Notes: generated by a model from the sequence alone, not told the origin. Counted from the first letter of the stretch, positions 33,295 to 43,768 are shown. The stretch: DNA of 64,000 nucleotides from Mycolicibacterium senegalense (GCF_019645875.1 NZ_CP081000.1:4154001-4218000), one strand, 5' to 3'. Numbers and translations: made by a program.

Positions 33295-34598
33295 TGAGTA
33301 CCGAATCCCCCGTGGTCGTGGTCGGCGGACAGGACTGGGACGACGTGGTGGCCGCGGCCCGCGAGCATGCCGGCGAACGCATCGTGGTGAACATGGGTCC
33401 CCAACACCCGTCGACGCACGGTGTGCTGCGGCTGGTTCTGGAGATCGAGGGCGAGATCATCACCGAAGCCCGTTGCGGTATCGGCTATCTGCACACCGGG
33501 ATCGAGAAGAACCTGGAGTACCGCAACTGGACGCAGGGCGTCACGTTCGTCACCCGAATGGACTACCTCTCGCCGTTCTTCAACGAGACCGCGTATTGCC
33601 TCGGCGTGGAGAAGCTGCTGGGTATCACCGACGACATTCCGGAGCGCGCCAGCATCGTGCGGGTGATGCTCATGGAACTCAACCGGATCTCGTCGCACCT
33701 GGTGGCCCTGGCCACCGGCGGCATGGAACTCGGCGCGATGTCGGCCATGTTTTACGGGTTCCGGGAACGCGAGGAGATCCTGCGGGTCTTCGAGTCGATC
33801 ACCGGTCTGCGGATGAACCACGCCTATATCCGGCCGGGCGGCCTGGCCGCCGACCTGCCCGACGGTGCCATCGGCCAGGTTCGGGCACTACTCGATCTGC
33901 TGCCGAACCGCCTGGGCGACTTGGAGGATCTCCTCAACGAGAACTACATCTGGAAAGCCCGCACCGTGGGTGTCGGGTACCTCGAACTGACCGGGTGTAT
34001 GGCACTGGGAATCACCGGACCGGTGTTGCGCTCCACCGGTCTGCCCCACGATCTGCGCCGCGCGCAGCCGTACTGCGGTTACGAGAACTACGAATTCGAC
34101 GTGATCACCGATGACCGCTGCGATTCCTACGGGCGCTACATGATCCGCGTCAAGGAGATGCGGGAGTCACTCAAGATCGTCGAGCAGTGTGTGGACCGCC
34201 TCGAGAAGATGGGCGACGGTCCCGTGATGATCAACGACAAGAAGCTGGCCTGGCCGGCAGATCTGAAGGTCGGGCCCGACGGACTGGGCAACTCCCCCGA
34301 ACACATCGCCAAGATCATGGGCCATTCGATGGAGGGGCTGATCCACCACTTCAAGCTCGTCACCGAGGGAATCCGGGTACCGGCCGGCCAGGTGTACGTC
34401 GCGGTTGAGTCCCCGCGCGGCGAGCTCGGCGTGCACATGGTCTCCGACGGCGGCACCCGCCCCTACCGCGTGCACTACCGGGACCCCTCCTTCACGAATC
34501 TGCAGGCGGTGGCGGCCATGTGTGAGGGCGGCATGGTCGCCGACGCGATAGCCGCGGTGGCGTCGATAGACCCGGTCATGGGGGGTGTGGACAGGTGA
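33294..34598 (+). CDS. nuoD: NADH-quinone oxidoreductase subunit D
   Basis: 434 residues. The hydrogenase-like core has NMGPQHPSTHGVLRL, GYLHTGIEKNLEYR and the quinone-site segment; the C-terminus carries the conserved DPVMGGVDR. It forms the quinone cavity with NuoB. The ATG uses the last base of the nuoC stop codon. Confidence 0.97.
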   Translation: MSTESPVVVVGGQDWDDVVAAAREHAGERIVVNMGPQHPSTHGVLRLVLEIEGEIITEARCGIGYLHTGIEKNLEYRNWTQGVTFVTRMDYLSPFFNETAYCLGVEKLLGITDDIPERASIVRVMLMELNRISSHLVALATGGMELGAMSAMFYGFREREEILRVFESITGLRMNHAYIRPGGLAADLPDGAIGQVRALLDLLPNRLGDLEDLLNENYIWKARTVGVGYLELTGCMALGITGPVLRSTGLPHDLRRAQPYCGYENYEFDVITDDRCDSYGRYMIRVKEMRESLKIVEQCVDRLEKMGDGPVMINDKKLAWPADLKVGPDGLGNSPEHIAKIMGHSMEGLIHHFKLVTEGIRVPAGQVYVAVESPRGELGVHMVSDGGTRPYRVHYRDPSFTNLQAVAAMCEGGMVADAIAAVASIDPVMGGVDR

Positions 34599-35323
34599 CG
34601 GAAGTGTTCATTCAACTGGGGCAGCGCCCCGATGAACCGGGCCCGCCGATCAACGGGCCCGCGGCGTATCCGGACGAGGTGACGGCGCGGCTCACCGTCG
34701 ACGCCGAGCACATCACCGCCCGTTACCCCGATGCCCGCTCGGCCCTGTTGCCGTTGCTGCATCTGGTGCAGGCCGAGGACGGTTGCCTGACACCCGCCGG
34801 AATCGGTTTCTGCGCAGCGCGGTTGGGACTCACCGATGCCGAAGTCACCGCGGTCGCCACGTTCTACTCGATGTACCGGCGCACCCCCACGGGCGAGTAT
34901 CTCGTCGGGGTGTGCACCAACACGTTGTGCGCGATCATGGGCGGCGACGCGATCCTGGAGGCCCTACAGGAGCACCTGGACATCCGCGCCGGCGACACCA
35001 CCGCCGACGGCCGCGTCACCCTGGAACACATCGAGTGCAACGCGGCGTGTGACTACGCCCCGGTGATCATGGTCAACTGGGAGTTCTACGACAATCAAAC
35101 ACCGTCGTCGGCACGGGATCTGGTGGACGGCCTCCGTGGTGGGACACCGCCTGCACCGACCCGCGGAGCGCCGCTGTGCACGTTCCGGGAAACGGCACGC
35201 ACGCTGGCCGGTCTGAGCAATCCGCACACCTCGGGAGGTGTCCCGGGCGCGGCCACCCTGGCCGGCCTGCGCGAGGCCAGAGAACGCGGAATGTCGACGC
35301 CCGAGACAGGTCCGGTCGCATGA
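34595..35323 (+). CDS. nuoE: NADH-quinone oxidoreductase subunit E
   Basis: 242 residues. The [2Fe-2S] cluster N1a ligands are in VCTNTLCAIMGG and HIECNAACDYAPV. The GTG start overlaps nuoD by 4 bases. A C-terminal extension of roughly 50 residues rich in Gly, Thr and Arg follows the thioredoxin-like domain, as in mycobacterial NuoE. Confidence 0.96.
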   Translation: MTEVFIQLGQRPDEPGPPINGPAAYPDEVTARLTVDAEHITARYPDARSALLPLLHLVQAEDGCLTPAGIGFCAARLGLTDAEVTAVATFYSMYRRTPTGEYLVGVCTNTLCAIMGGDAILEALQEHLDIRAGDTTADGRVTLEHIECNAACDYAPVIMVNWEFYDNQTPSSARDLVDGLRGGTPPAPTRGAPLCTFRETARTLAGLSNPHTSGGVPGAATLAGLREARERGMSTPETGPVA

Positions 35324-36636
35324 CCCCGCTGACCCCGGTACTGAGCCGATTCTGGGACGAACCGGAACCGTGGACATTGGACACCTACCGCCGCCACGAC
35401 GGTTACCGCGGGCTGCAGCGAGCCCTGGCGATGGCACCGGACGACGTGATCGCGCTGGTGAAGGATTCTGGGTTGCGCGGACGCGGCGGTGCCGGGTTCC
35501 CGACCGGAACCAAGTGGTCTTTCATCCCACAGGGGGACGAAGGTGCCGGAGCCAAGCCGCACTACCTCGTGGTCAACGCCGACGAATCCGAACCCGGTAC
35601 CTGCAAAGACATTCCGCTGCTACTCACCACACCGCACTTCCTGGTCGAGGGCGTGATCATCGCGGCCTACGCGATCCGGGCCCGTCATGCGTTCATCTAT
35701 GTCCGCGGTGAGGTAGTGCCGGTGTTGCGGCGTCTGCAGGCCGCGGTCGCCGAGGCGTATGCGGCCGGGTATCTGGGCACCGACATCCTGGGCTCTGGTT
35801 TCGATCTCGAACTGACCGTGCACGCGGGCGCGGGCGCCTACATCTGTGGAGAGGAGACCGCGCTACTGGATTCTCTGGAGGGCCGGCGCGGCCAACCACG
35901 GTTGCGCCCACCGTTTCCCGCCGTCGCGGGACTGTACGCCTGCCCGACGGTGGTCAACAACGTCGAGTCCATCGCCAGCGTGCCACCGATCATGGTGAAC
36001 GGGGTGGACTGGTTCCGGTCGATGGGCTCGGAGAAATCCCCTGGCTTCACTTTGTATTCGCTCTCGGGCCACGTGAACCGGCCAGGCCAGTACGAGGCTC
36101 CGCTGGGCATCACCCTGCGCGAACTGCTCGGCTACGCCGGCGGTGTCCGCGACGGGCACACCCTGAAATTATGGACCCCGGGCGGATCATCGACGCCCCT
36201 GCTGACAGCCGAACACATCGACGTGCCATTGGATTACGAAGGCATGGCGTCTGTCGGCTCCATGCTCGGCACCAAGGCTCTGCAGATCTTCGACGAGACC
36301 ACCTGCGTGGTGCGGGCGGTGCGCCGGTGGACCCAGTTCTACGCCCACGAGTCGTGCGGCAAGTGCACACCGTGTCGCGAAGGCACGTACTGGCTGGCCC
36401 AGATCTACGCCCGGCTGGAAACCGGTGCAGGCACCCGGGCCGATATCGACAAGCTGCTCGACATCGCCGACGGCATCTTCGGAAAGTCCTTCTGCGCGTT
36501 GGGAGACGGGGCGGCCAGCCCCATCACATCTTCCATCAAGTACTTCCGCGACGAGTACGTCGCACACCTGGACGGGGGTTGTCCGTTCGATCCGCATGCC
36601 TCGACGTTGATGGCGACCGAAGGGGCGGGTGCCTGA
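35320..36636 (+). CDS. nuoF: NADH-quinone oxidoreductase subunit F
   Basis: 438 residues. FMN and NADH sites are in GLRGRGGAGFPTGTKWSF and VNADESEPGTCKD; the [4Fe-4S] cluster N3 ligands are in ESCGKCTPCREGT with a further Cys in FGKSFCALGDGA. It accepts hydride from NADH. The ATG at 35320 overlaps nuoE by 4 bases. Confidence 0.97.
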   Translation: MTPLTPVLSRFWDEPEPWTLDTYRRHDGYRGLQRALAMAPDDVIALVKDSGLRGRGGAGFPTGTKWSFIPQGDEGAGAKPHYLVVNADESEPGTCKDIPLLLTTPHFLVEGVIIAAYAIRARHAFIYVRGEVVPVLRRLQAAVAEAYAAGYLGTDILGSGFDLELTVHAGAGAYICGEETALLDSLEGRRGQPRLRPPFPAVAGLYACPTVVNNVESIASVPPIMVNGVDWFRSMGSEKSPGFTLYSLSGHVNRPGQYEAPLGITLRELLGYAGGVRDGHTLKLWTPGGSSTPLLTAEHIDVPLDYEGMASVGSMLGTKALQIFDETTCVVRAVRRWTQFYAHESCGKCTPCREGTYWLAQIYARLETGAGTRADIDKLLDIADGIFGKSFCALGDGAASPITSSIKYFRDEYVAHLDGGCPFDPHASTLMATEGAGA

Positions 36637-36669
36637 AATGTTTCTCACCGCGAGCAGAGGGGGCCGTAC

Positions 36670-39057
36670 GTGACGCTGGCTGAACCCGCCAAGGACACCC
36701 CGCCGGTGGAGATGGTGTCGCTGACCATCGACGGTGAGCAGATCAGTGTCCCCAAAGGCACGTTGGTGATCCGCGCCGCCGAGCTGATGGGCGTCCAGAT
36801 CCCCCGGTTCTGCGATCACCCGCTGCTCGATCCGGTCGGGGCGTGCCGACAGTGCCTGGTCGAGATCGAGGGCCAGCGCAAACCGATGGCTTCCTGCACC
36901 ACCACGGTCAGCCCGGACATGGTGGTACGCACCCAGTTCAGCTCCGAGGCGGCCGACAAAGCGCAGCGCGGCGTGATGGAACTGCTGCTGATCAACCATC
37001 CGCTGGACTGCCCGATCTGCGACAAGGGCGGCGAATGCCCGCTCCAGAACCAGGCCATGTCCAACGGGCGCCCGGAGACGCGCTTCGAGGACGTCAAGCG
37101 CACCTTCCCGAAACCGATCAACATCTCCTCACAAGTGCTACTGGACCGTGAACGCTGCGTGCTGTGCGCGCGTTGCACCCGGTTTTCGGCCCAGATCGCC
37201 GGCGACCCCTTCATCGACCTGCTGGAACGCGGTGCGCTACAACAGGTCGGCATCGCTGCGGGCGAACCGTTCCAGTCGTACTTCTCCGGCAACACCGTGC
37301 AGATCTGCCCGGTGGGCGCGCTGACCGGGACGGCCTACCGGTTCCGGGCCCGACCGTTCGACCTGGTGTCCAGCCCGAGCGTCTGTGAACACTGCGCGTC
37401 GGGCTGCGCTCAACGTACCGACCATCGACGCGGAAAAGTGATGCGCCGCTTGGCCGGTGACGACCCTGAGGTCAACGAGGAGTGGAACTGCGACAAGGGC
37501 CGGTGGGCATTCACCTATGCGACAGCCGGTGACCGCATCACCACACCGTTGATCCGTGACGACGGCGCACTTCGGCCGGCGTCGTGGTCGGAGGCGCTGA
37601 CGGTCGCCGGGGCCGGTCTGCTGGGCGCAGGCGCGAACACCGGAGTGCTGGTGGGTGGGCACTGCACAGTGCAGGATGCCTATGCCTACTCGAAGTTTGC
37701 CCGAATGGTGCTGGGCACCAACGACATCGACTTCCGCGCCCGTCCGCATTCCGGCGAGGAAGCCGAGTTTCTGGCCGCCCGCATTGCCGGGCAGCCCATG
37801 ACACTGCGCTACGCCGAACTGGAAAACGCCCGCACTGTCCTGCTCGTCGGGCTGGAGCCCGAAGAAGAATCCCCCATCGTCTTCCTGCGGCTTCGCAAGG
37901 CCGCCCGCAAGAACGGCCTACAGGTTCTCGCCGTGGCCCCGTTCGCCAGCCGTGGACTCACCAAGATGGCGGGCACCGTCATCCCAACAGTCCCCGGGAC
38001 CGAAGCTGCCGCGCTGGATGCACTGGAAGCCGACGAGCGGCTGCGACGCCCCGGCGCAGTGATCCTCGTCGGTGAACGACTCGCCACTTCCCCGGGTGCG
38101 TTGTCCGCCGCGCTACGACTCTCGTCGGCCACCGGTGCCCGGATCGCCTGGATTCCGCGGCGCGCCGGTGAGCGTGGCGCCCTGGAAGCCGGTGCACTGC
38201 CGAACCTGCTGCCGGGCGGGCGCCCCGTCGATGACGCTGACGCCCGAGCGCAGACCGCCGCAGTGTGGAACACCTCCGACCTGCCGGCTACCGCCGGCCG
38301 CGACACCAGCGCCATCCTCGCCGCCGCCGGCGACGGCACCCTCTCGGCCCTCGTCGTCGGCGGCGTCGAGATCACCGACCTGCCCGACCCGGCGGCCGCA
38401 CTGGCCGCGCTACGGGCCGCCCCGTTCGTCGTGAGCCTCGAGCTGCGCGAGAGCGAGGTCACCGAACTGGCCGACGTCGTGTTCCCGGTGGCTCCGGTGG
38501 TGGAGAAGGCAGGCGCATACCTCAACTGGGAAGGCCGGGTTCGACCGTTCAGACCGGCGTTGCAGACCAACGCGATTCCCGATCTACGGGTCCTGCATTA
38601 CCTGGCCGACGAAATCGGCGTCGACCTGGGCTTGACCGGCCCGGAAGCCGCCGACATCGAACTGGGCCGGCTCGGGGCCTGGGCCGGGCCACGCCCCGCT
38701 GAACCGTCGGTGGGGCCCGGAGCACCGCCGAGCGCGGGTCCCGGGCAGGCCGTTCTGGCCAGTTGGCGTCTACTTCTGGACGCCGGACGTCTGCAGGACG
38801 GCGAGCCATACCTGGCCGGCACCGCCGTGAGCCCCGTGGTACGGATGTCTGAGGCGACCGCCGCCGAAATCGGTGCGACACCGGGAGATCTGGTGGACGT
38901 CAGCACCGACCGCGGCACCGTCACCTTGCCGCTGGCCGTGACCGAGATGGCTGACCGGGTGGCGTGGCTGCCGACCAACTCCCCTGGATCGGCGATCCAT
39001 CGCCAACTCGGGGTCACGGCCGGAGCCCTGGTGGAGATCGGGCGGGCCGACTCATGA
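36670..39057 (+). CDS. nuoG: NADH-quinone oxidoreductase subunit G
   Basis: 795 residues. The N-terminus holds the [2Fe-2S] site (CDHPLLDPVGACRQC), the His-containing N5 motif and two further cysteine sets: CPICDKGGECPLQNQ and ERCVLCARC, then CEHCASGC. The remaining part is the molybdopterin-oxidoreductase-like domain without cofactor. The GTG at 36670 is the start; a 33-base gap separates it from nuoF, the largest in the front half of the operon. Confidence 0.96.
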   Translation: MTLAEPAKDTPPVEMVSLTIDGEQISVPKGTLVIRAAELMGVQIPRFCDHPLLDPVGACRQCLVEIEGQRKPMASCTTTVSPDMVVRTQFSSEAADKAQRGVMELLLINHPLDCPICDKGGECPLQNQAMSNGRPETRFEDVKRTFPKPINISSQVLLDRERCVLCARCTRFSAQIAGDPFIDLLERGALQQVGIAAGEPFQSYFSGNTVQICPVGALTGTAYRFRARPFDLVSSPSVCEHCASGCAQRTDHRRGKVMRRLAGDDPEVNEEWNCDKGRWAFTYATAGDRITTPLIRDDGALRPASWSEALTVAGAGLLGAGANTGVLVGGHCTVQDAYAYSKFARMVLGTNDIDFRARPHSGEEAEFLAARIAGQPMTLRYAELENARTVLLVGLEPEEESPIVFLRLRKAARKNGLQVLAVAPFASRGLTKMAGTVIPTVPGTEAAALDALEADERLRRPGAVILVGERLATSPGALSAALRLSSATGARIAWIPRRAGERGALEAGALPNLLPGGRPVDDADARAQTAAVWNTSDLPATAGRDTSAILAAAGDGTLSALVVGGVEITDLPDPAAALAALRAAPFVVSLELRESEVTELADVVFPVAPVVEKAGAYLNWEGRVRPFRPALQTNAIPDLRVLHYLADEIGVDLGLTGPEAADIELGRLGAWAGPRPAEPSVGPGAPPSAGPGQAVLASWRLLLDAGRLQDGEPYLAGTAVSPVVRMSEATAAEIGATPGDLVDVSTDRGTVTLPLAVTEMADRVAWLPTNSPGSAIHRQLGVTAGALVEIGRADS

Positions 39058-40277
39058 CCTACCCCGATCCCACACTGTTCGGCCACGACCCGTGGTGGCT
39101 GATCCTGGCGAAGGCACTCGGGGTGTTCGTCTTCCTGCTGCTGACCGTGCTCGCGGCCATCCTGATCGAACGTAAGGTGCTGGGCCGCATGCAGATGCGA
39201 CCCGGCCCCAACCGTGTCGGCCCGTGGGGTCTGCTGCAATCGCTGGCCGACGGCGTCAAACTCGCCCTCAAGGAAGGCCTGACTCCCGCCGGCATCGACA
39301 AGCCCATCTACCTTCTGGCCCCGATCATCTCGGTGATCCCCGCGTTCATGGCGTTCGCGGTGATCCCGATGGGCGGTGAGGTATCGGTGTTCGGTCACCG
39401 CACCGCACTGCAACTGACTGATCTGCCCGTGGCGGTGCTGTACATCCTGGCCGTCACCTCGATCGGGGTGTACGGCATCGTATTGGCCGGCTGGGCATCG
39501 GGTTCCACCTATCCGCTGCTGGGTGGCCTGCGATCGAGCGCCCAGGTGATCTCCTACGAGATCGCGATGGCGTTGTCGTTCGCCGCGGTGTTCCTCTACG
39601 CGGGCACGATGTCCACCTCGGGCATCGTGGCGGCCCAAGACCGCACCTGGTACGTATTTCTGCTGCTGCCCTCGTTCGTGGTGTACGTGACCTCGATGGT
39701 GGGCGAAACCAACCGGGCGCCTTTCGATCTGCCCGAGGCCGAGGGTGAGCTGGTCGGCGGATTCCACACCGAGTACTCGTCGCTGAAGTTCGCGATGTTC
39801 ATGCTCGCCGAGTACGTCAACATGACCACCGTCTCGGCGCTGGCCACCACGATGTTCCTCGGCGGCTGGCACGCACCGTTCCCGTTCAACCTGATCGACG
39901 GTGCCAACAGCGGTTGGTGGCCGCTGTTGTGGTTCGTCGCGAAGGTGTGGACATTCATGTTCCTGTACTTCTGGCTCCGCGCCACCTTGCCCCGGTTGCG
40001 CTACGACCAGTTCATGGCGCTGGGCTGGAAGGTGCTCATCCCGGTGTCACTGGTCTGGATCATGGTCGTCGCCGTCACCCACAGCCTGCGTGAGCACGGG
40101 TACCACAACTGGGCCACCGGCCTGGTGACCACTGCGGTCATCGTCGTCGCGGTGCTGGCCGCCGCCCTGTGGAAAACACTGCGGGGCAGAGCGGTTCCGC
40201 CGATCCCGGAGCAGAGCGCCGGAGCCTATCCGGTGCCGCCGCTCCCGAATGCTGGAAAGGAGGCTGTCGATGCCTAA
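39054..40277 (+). CDS. nuoH: NADH-quinone oxidoreductase subunit H
   Basis: 407 residues, eight or nine membrane helices. Conserved features are ERKVLGRMQMRPGPNRVGP, the ETNRAPFDLPEAEGELVGGF loop and the helix after it. It forms the quinone entry channel. The ATG at 39054 overlaps nuoG by 4 bases. The C-terminus has a short soluble tail rich in Pro. Confidence 0.97.
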   Translation: MTYPDPTLFGHDPWWLILAKALGVFVFLLLTVLAAILIERKVLGRMQMRPGPNRVGPWGLLQSLADGVKLALKEGLTPAGIDKPIYLLAPIISVIPAFMAFAVIPMGGEVSVFGHRTALQLTDLPVAVLYILAVTSIGVYGIVLAGWASGSTYPLLGGLRSSAQVISYEIAMALSFAAVFLYAGTMSTSGIVAAQDRTWYVFLLLPSFVVYVTSMVGETNRAPFDLPEAEGELVGGFHTEYSSLKFAMFMLAEYVNMTTVSALATTMFLGGWHAPFPFNLIDGANSGWWPLLWFVAKVWTFMFLYFWLRATLPRLRYDQFMALGWKVLIPVSLVWIMVVAVTHSLREHGYHNWATGLVTTAVIVVAVLAAALWKTLRGRAVPPIPEQSAGAYPVPPLPNAGKEAVDA

Positions 40278-40794
40278 GTTTCTCGACGCCCTGGCCGGGT
40301 TTGCGGTCACCTTCGGCTCGATGTTCAAAAAGCCGCTCACCGAAGAGTATCCGGAGAAACCTGGTCCCGTCGCACCGCGCTATCACGGCCGGCATCAGCT
40401 CAACCGCTACCCCGACGGCCTGGAAAAGTGCATCGGCTGCGAGCTGTGCGCCTGGGCCTGCCCGGCCGATGCCATCTTCGTCGAAGGCGCCGACAACACC
40501 GATGTCGAACGCTTCTCGCCGGGCGAGCGGTACGGCCGGGTGTACCAGATCAACTACCTGCGCTGCATCGGCTGCGGACTCTGTATCGAAGCCTGCCCCA
40601 CCCGTGCGCTGACCATGACCAACCAGTACGAAATGGCTGACGACAACCGGGCAGACCTGATCTGGGGAAAGGACAAACTGCTGGCCCCGCTGCAACCCGG
40701 CATGCAGGCGCCGCCTCACGATATGGCGCCGGGTAGCACCGACGACGACTACTACCTCGGCCGGGTCCGCCCACTCGCCCAGGATGCCCAGTGA
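40270..40794 (+). CDS. nuoI: NADH-quinone oxidoreductase subunit I
   Basis: 174 residues with two [4Fe-4S] ferredoxin motifs, CIGCELCAWACP and CIGCGLCIEACP, that carry clusters N6a and N6b. It links the peripheral arm to NuoB. The ATG at 40270 overlaps nuoH by 8 bases. Confidence 0.97.
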   Translation: MPKFLDALAGFAVTFGSMFKKPLTEEYPEKPGPVAPRYHGRHQLNRYPDGLEKCIGCELCAWACPADAIFVEGADNTDVERFSPGERYGRVYQINYLRCIGCGLCIEACPTRALTMTNQYEMADDNRADLIWGKDKLLAPLQPGMQAPPHDMAPGSTDDDYYLGRVRPLAQDAQ

Positions 40795-41576
40795 GCCCCG
40801 ACGTCGTCCTGCTGGCTACTGAACACATTTCGCGGCTCGCCGCTGATGGCGCGGCCCGCACGTCAACCTCGGAAGCGGTGCTGTTCTGGGTCCTGGGGAC
40901 GGTCGCGCTACTGGGTGCCATCGGGGTGGTGGCCGCACCGAAAGCCGTGTACTCCGCGGTGTTCCTGGCCTGCACCATGATCGCGCTCGCTGTGCTCTAC
41001 ATCGCCCAGGACGCGTTGTTCCTCGGGGTGGTGCAGGTGGTGGTCTACACCGGCGCGGTGATGATGCTGTTCTTGTTCGTGCTGATGCTCATCGGTGTCG
41101 ACCTGTCCGAATCGTTCGCCGAGACACTACGTGGACAACGCGTTGCGGCGCTGGCCGCAGGCACCGGATTCGGCATCCTGTTGATAGCCGGGATCGGCAA
41201 CGTCGCGGTTGCCGGTTTCACCGGCCTGGCCCAGGCCAACAGCGGCGGCAACGTGGAAGGCCTGGCAGCGCTGATCTTCACCCGCTATCTGTGGGCGTTC
41301 GAACTGACCAGCACGCTGCTGATCACCGCGGCGCTGGGCGCGATGGTGCTCGCGCACCGGGAACGCTTCGAGCGCCGCAAGACCCAGCGCGAATTGGCGG
41401 TCGAACGATTCCAGGCCGGCGGGCATCCGACCCCGCTGCCCAATCCCGGTGTCTATGCGCGGCACAACGCCGTCGACGTCCCGGCTCGGCTGCCCGATGG
41501 CTCCGATGCGGCGTTGTCGGTCAGCGCGATTCTGCCGCAACGCACGATCAGTGGCTCGTCGAACGGGGAGGGGTGA
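40791..41576 (+). CDS. nuoJ: NADH-quinone oxidoreductase subunit J
   Basis: 261 residues. Five membrane helices with FLGVVQVVVYTGAVMMLFLF in the third, which contains the pi-bulge helix of the family. A long soluble C-terminal tail of about 80 residues is seen, as in other actinobacteria. It starts with GTG overlapping nuoI by 4 bases. Confidence 0.96.
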   Translation: MSPDVVLLATEHISRLAADGAARTSTSEAVLFWVLGTVALLGAIGVVAAPKAVYSAVFLACTMIALAVLYIAQDALFLGVVQVVVYTGAVMMLFLFVLMLIGVDLSESFAETLRGQRVAALAAGTGFGILLIAGIGNVAVAGFTGLAQANSGGNVEGLAALIFTRYLWAFELTSTLLITAALGAMVLAHRERFERRKTQRELAVERFQAGGHPTPLPNPGVYARHNAVDVPARLPDGSDAALSVSAILPQRTISGSSNGEG

Positions 41577-41580
41577 TGCG

Positions 41581-41880
41581 GTGAATCCCGACAACTATCT
41601 GTACCTGTCGGCGCTGTTGTTCACAATCGGGGCGTCGGGAGTGCTGTTGCGGCGCAACGCCATCGTGATGTTCATGTGCGTCGAACTCATGCTCAACGCC
41701 GCCAACCTGGCGTTCGTCTCCTTCTCCCGCATGCACGGTCATCTCGACGGTCAGGTGGTGGCGTTCTTCACCATGGTGGTCGCTGCCTGCGAGGTAGTGG
41801 TGGGGCTGGCGATCATCATGACCATCTTCCGTACCCGGCGTTCGGCCTCGGTCGACGATGCCAGCCTGCTGAAACATTAA
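41581..41880 (+). CDS. nuoK: NADH-quinone oxidoreductase subunit K
   Basis: 99 residues, three membrane helices. The conserved acidic residue is in MFMCVELMLNAANLAF, and a second one in ACEVVVGLAI; both serve proton transfer. The GTG start lies 4 bases after the nuoJ stop. Confidence 0.97.
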   Translation: MNPDNYLYLSALLFTIGASGVLLRRNAIVMFMCVELMLNAANLAFVSFSRMHGHLDGQVVAFFTMVVAACEVVVGLAIIMTIFRTRRSASVDDASLLKH

Positions 41881-41887
41881 GGGCGCG

Positions 41888-43768
41888 ATGTCACTTCTCG
41901 TGTGGTTGCTCATCGACCTGCCGGCCACTGGTGCGGCGATACTGCTGTTGGCCGGCCGGCGCGCGAACCGTTGGGGGCACCTGCTGGGTTGCGCTGCCGC
42001 GCTGGCCTCGTTCGCGATCGGCGCCGTGCTGTTCGCCCAGATGCTCGGCCGCCCCGCTGAGCATCGCGTGATCCAGGAATCCCTTTTCTCCTGGGTGCCG
42101 GTGGCGGGCCTGCAGGTCGATTTCGGATTGCAGCTGGATCAGCTGTCGATGTGCTTCGTGCTGTTGATCACCGGGGTCGGCTCGCTGATCCACATCTACT
42201 CCATCGGCTACATGGCCGAAGATCCGGATCGCAGAAGGTTCTTCGCGTATCTCAACCTGTTCCTGGCCGCCATGCTGCTGCTCGTGCTCGCCGACAACTA
42301 CCTCGGCCTGTACGCCGGGTGGGAAGGCGTGGGCCTGGCCTCCTATCTACTGATCGGATTCTGGTCACACAAGCCCTCGGCCGCCGCGGCGGCCAAGAAG
42401 GCCTTCGTGGTCAACCGGGTCGGTGACATGGGGCTGGCCATCGCGTTGATGATCATGTTCGCCACCATCGGGTCCATCTCGTTCGCCGGGGTGTTCAGCG
42501 CCGCACCGGCCTTGAGCGAGGTCGCGCTCACCGTGATCGGGCTGCTGCTGTTGCTGGGTGCATGCGGCAAATCAGCCCAGGTGCCGTTGCAGTCGTGGCT
42601 CGGCGATGCGATGGAGGGCCCGACGCCGGTCTCGGCGCTCATCCACGCGGCCACCATGGTCACCGCCGGCGTCTATCTGATCGTGCGCTCCGGGCCGATC
42701 TTCGACCTGGCCCCGGGCGCCCAGACCGGAGTGGTCATCGTCGGCGCCGTCACGCTGCTGTTCGGTGCGATCGTCGGCTGCGCCAAGGACGACATCAAGA
42801 AAGCGCTGGCGGCCTCCACGATGAGCCAGATCGGCTACATGGTGCTGGCTGCCGGGCTCGGGCCGGCGGGGTACGCGTTCGCGATCATGCACCTGCTCAC
42901 CCACGGCTTCTTCAAGGCCGGCCTGTTCCTCGGCGCCGGATCGGTGATGCATGCGATGAACGACGAGGTCAACATGCGCCGCTACGGTGCGCTACGAAAG
43001 GCCCTGCCGGTCACCTTCGCCACCTTCGGCCTGGGCTACCTGGCCATCATCGGAGTGCCGCCACTGGCCGGCTTCTTCTCAAAGGACAGCATCATCGAGG
43101 CGGCGCTGGGCGCCGGAGGCATTCGCGGCGTGATCCTCGGTGGCGCGGCCATTCTCGGCGCCGGAATCACCGCGTTCTACATGACGCGGGTGATGCTGAT
43201 GACGTTCTTCGGCGAAAAGCATTGGGCCCCCGAAGCGCATCCGCACGAGGCCCCGGCGGTGATGACCTGGCCGATGATCCTGCTCGCGGTCGGCTCGGTG
43301 GTCTCCGGTGGCGCACTGGCCATCGGCGGCACGCTGTCGCACTGGCTCGAGCCGGTGGTCGGTTCGCACGAGGCGCACCACGCGATCCCGGCCTGGGTGG
43401 TCACCGTGATCGTGCTGGCGGTCGTCGCCGTGGGTATCGCGGTGGCCTACCGGATGTACGGACAGCGGCCGGTACCGGCGGAAGTGCCCGACGGGTCGGC
43501 GTTGACCGTGGCGGCACGGCGCGATCTGTACGGCGACGCAGTCAACGAAGCGGTGTTCATGCGGGGCGGGCAGACCCTGACCGCCGCCCTGGTGACCGTC
43601 GACGACAAAGTGGTCGACGGTACCGCAGGCGGTCTGGCTGCGCTGGTGCGCCGAACGTCGGACGGGTTGCGCGGCCTGCAGACCGGCTTCGCCCGGTCCT
43701 ACGCGCTGTCCATGCTCGGCGGGGCAGCTCTGGTGGTGGCGACGATCCTGGCGGTGCGACTGTGGTGA
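41888..43768 (+). CDS. nuoL: NADH-quinone oxidoreductase subunit L
   Basis: 626 residues, antiporter-like subunit with about 16 helices. Key residues are the glutamate in YAGWEGVGLASYLLIGFW and the lysine in LGACGKSAQVPLQSWLGDAM. The long amphipathic helix HL lies near the C-terminus. It starts 7 bases after nuoK. Confidence 0.97.
   Translation: MSLLVWLLIDLPATGAAILLLAGRRANRWGHLLGCAAALASFAIGAVLFAQMLGRPAEHRVIQESLFSWVPVAGLQVDFGLQLDQLSMCFVLLITGVGSLIHIYSIGYMAEDPDRRRFFAYLNLFLAAMLLLVLADNYLGLYAGWEGVGLASYLLIGFWSHKPSAAAAAKKAFVVNRVGDMGLAIALMIMFATIGSISFAGVFSAAPALSEVALTVIGLLLLLGACGKSAQVPLQSWLGDAMEGPTPVSALIHAATMVTAGVYLIVRSGPIFDLAPGAQTGVVIVGAVTLLFGAIVGCAKDDIKKALAASTMSQIGYMVLAAGLGPAGYAFAIMHLLTHGFFKAGLFLGAGSVMHAMNDEVNMRRYGALRKALPVTFATFGLGYLAIIGVPPLAGFFSKDSIIEAALGAGGIRGVILGGAAILGAGITAFYMTRVMLMTFFGEKHWAPEAHPHEAPAVMTWPMILLAVGSVVSGGALAIGGTLSHWLEPVVGSHEAHHAIPAWVVTVIVLAVVAVGIAVAYRMYGQRPVPAEVPDGSALTVAARRDLYGDAVNEAVFMRGGQTLTAALVTVDDKVVDGTAGGLAALVRRTSDGLRGLQTGFARSYALSMLGGAALVVATILAVRLW

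Noticed and set aside
42562..43764. Upstream extension of the nuoM frame
   Set aside because: The region is inside nuoL in another frame; NuoM similarity begins at the GTG 43765, which overlaps nuoL by 4 bases as elsewhere in the operon.
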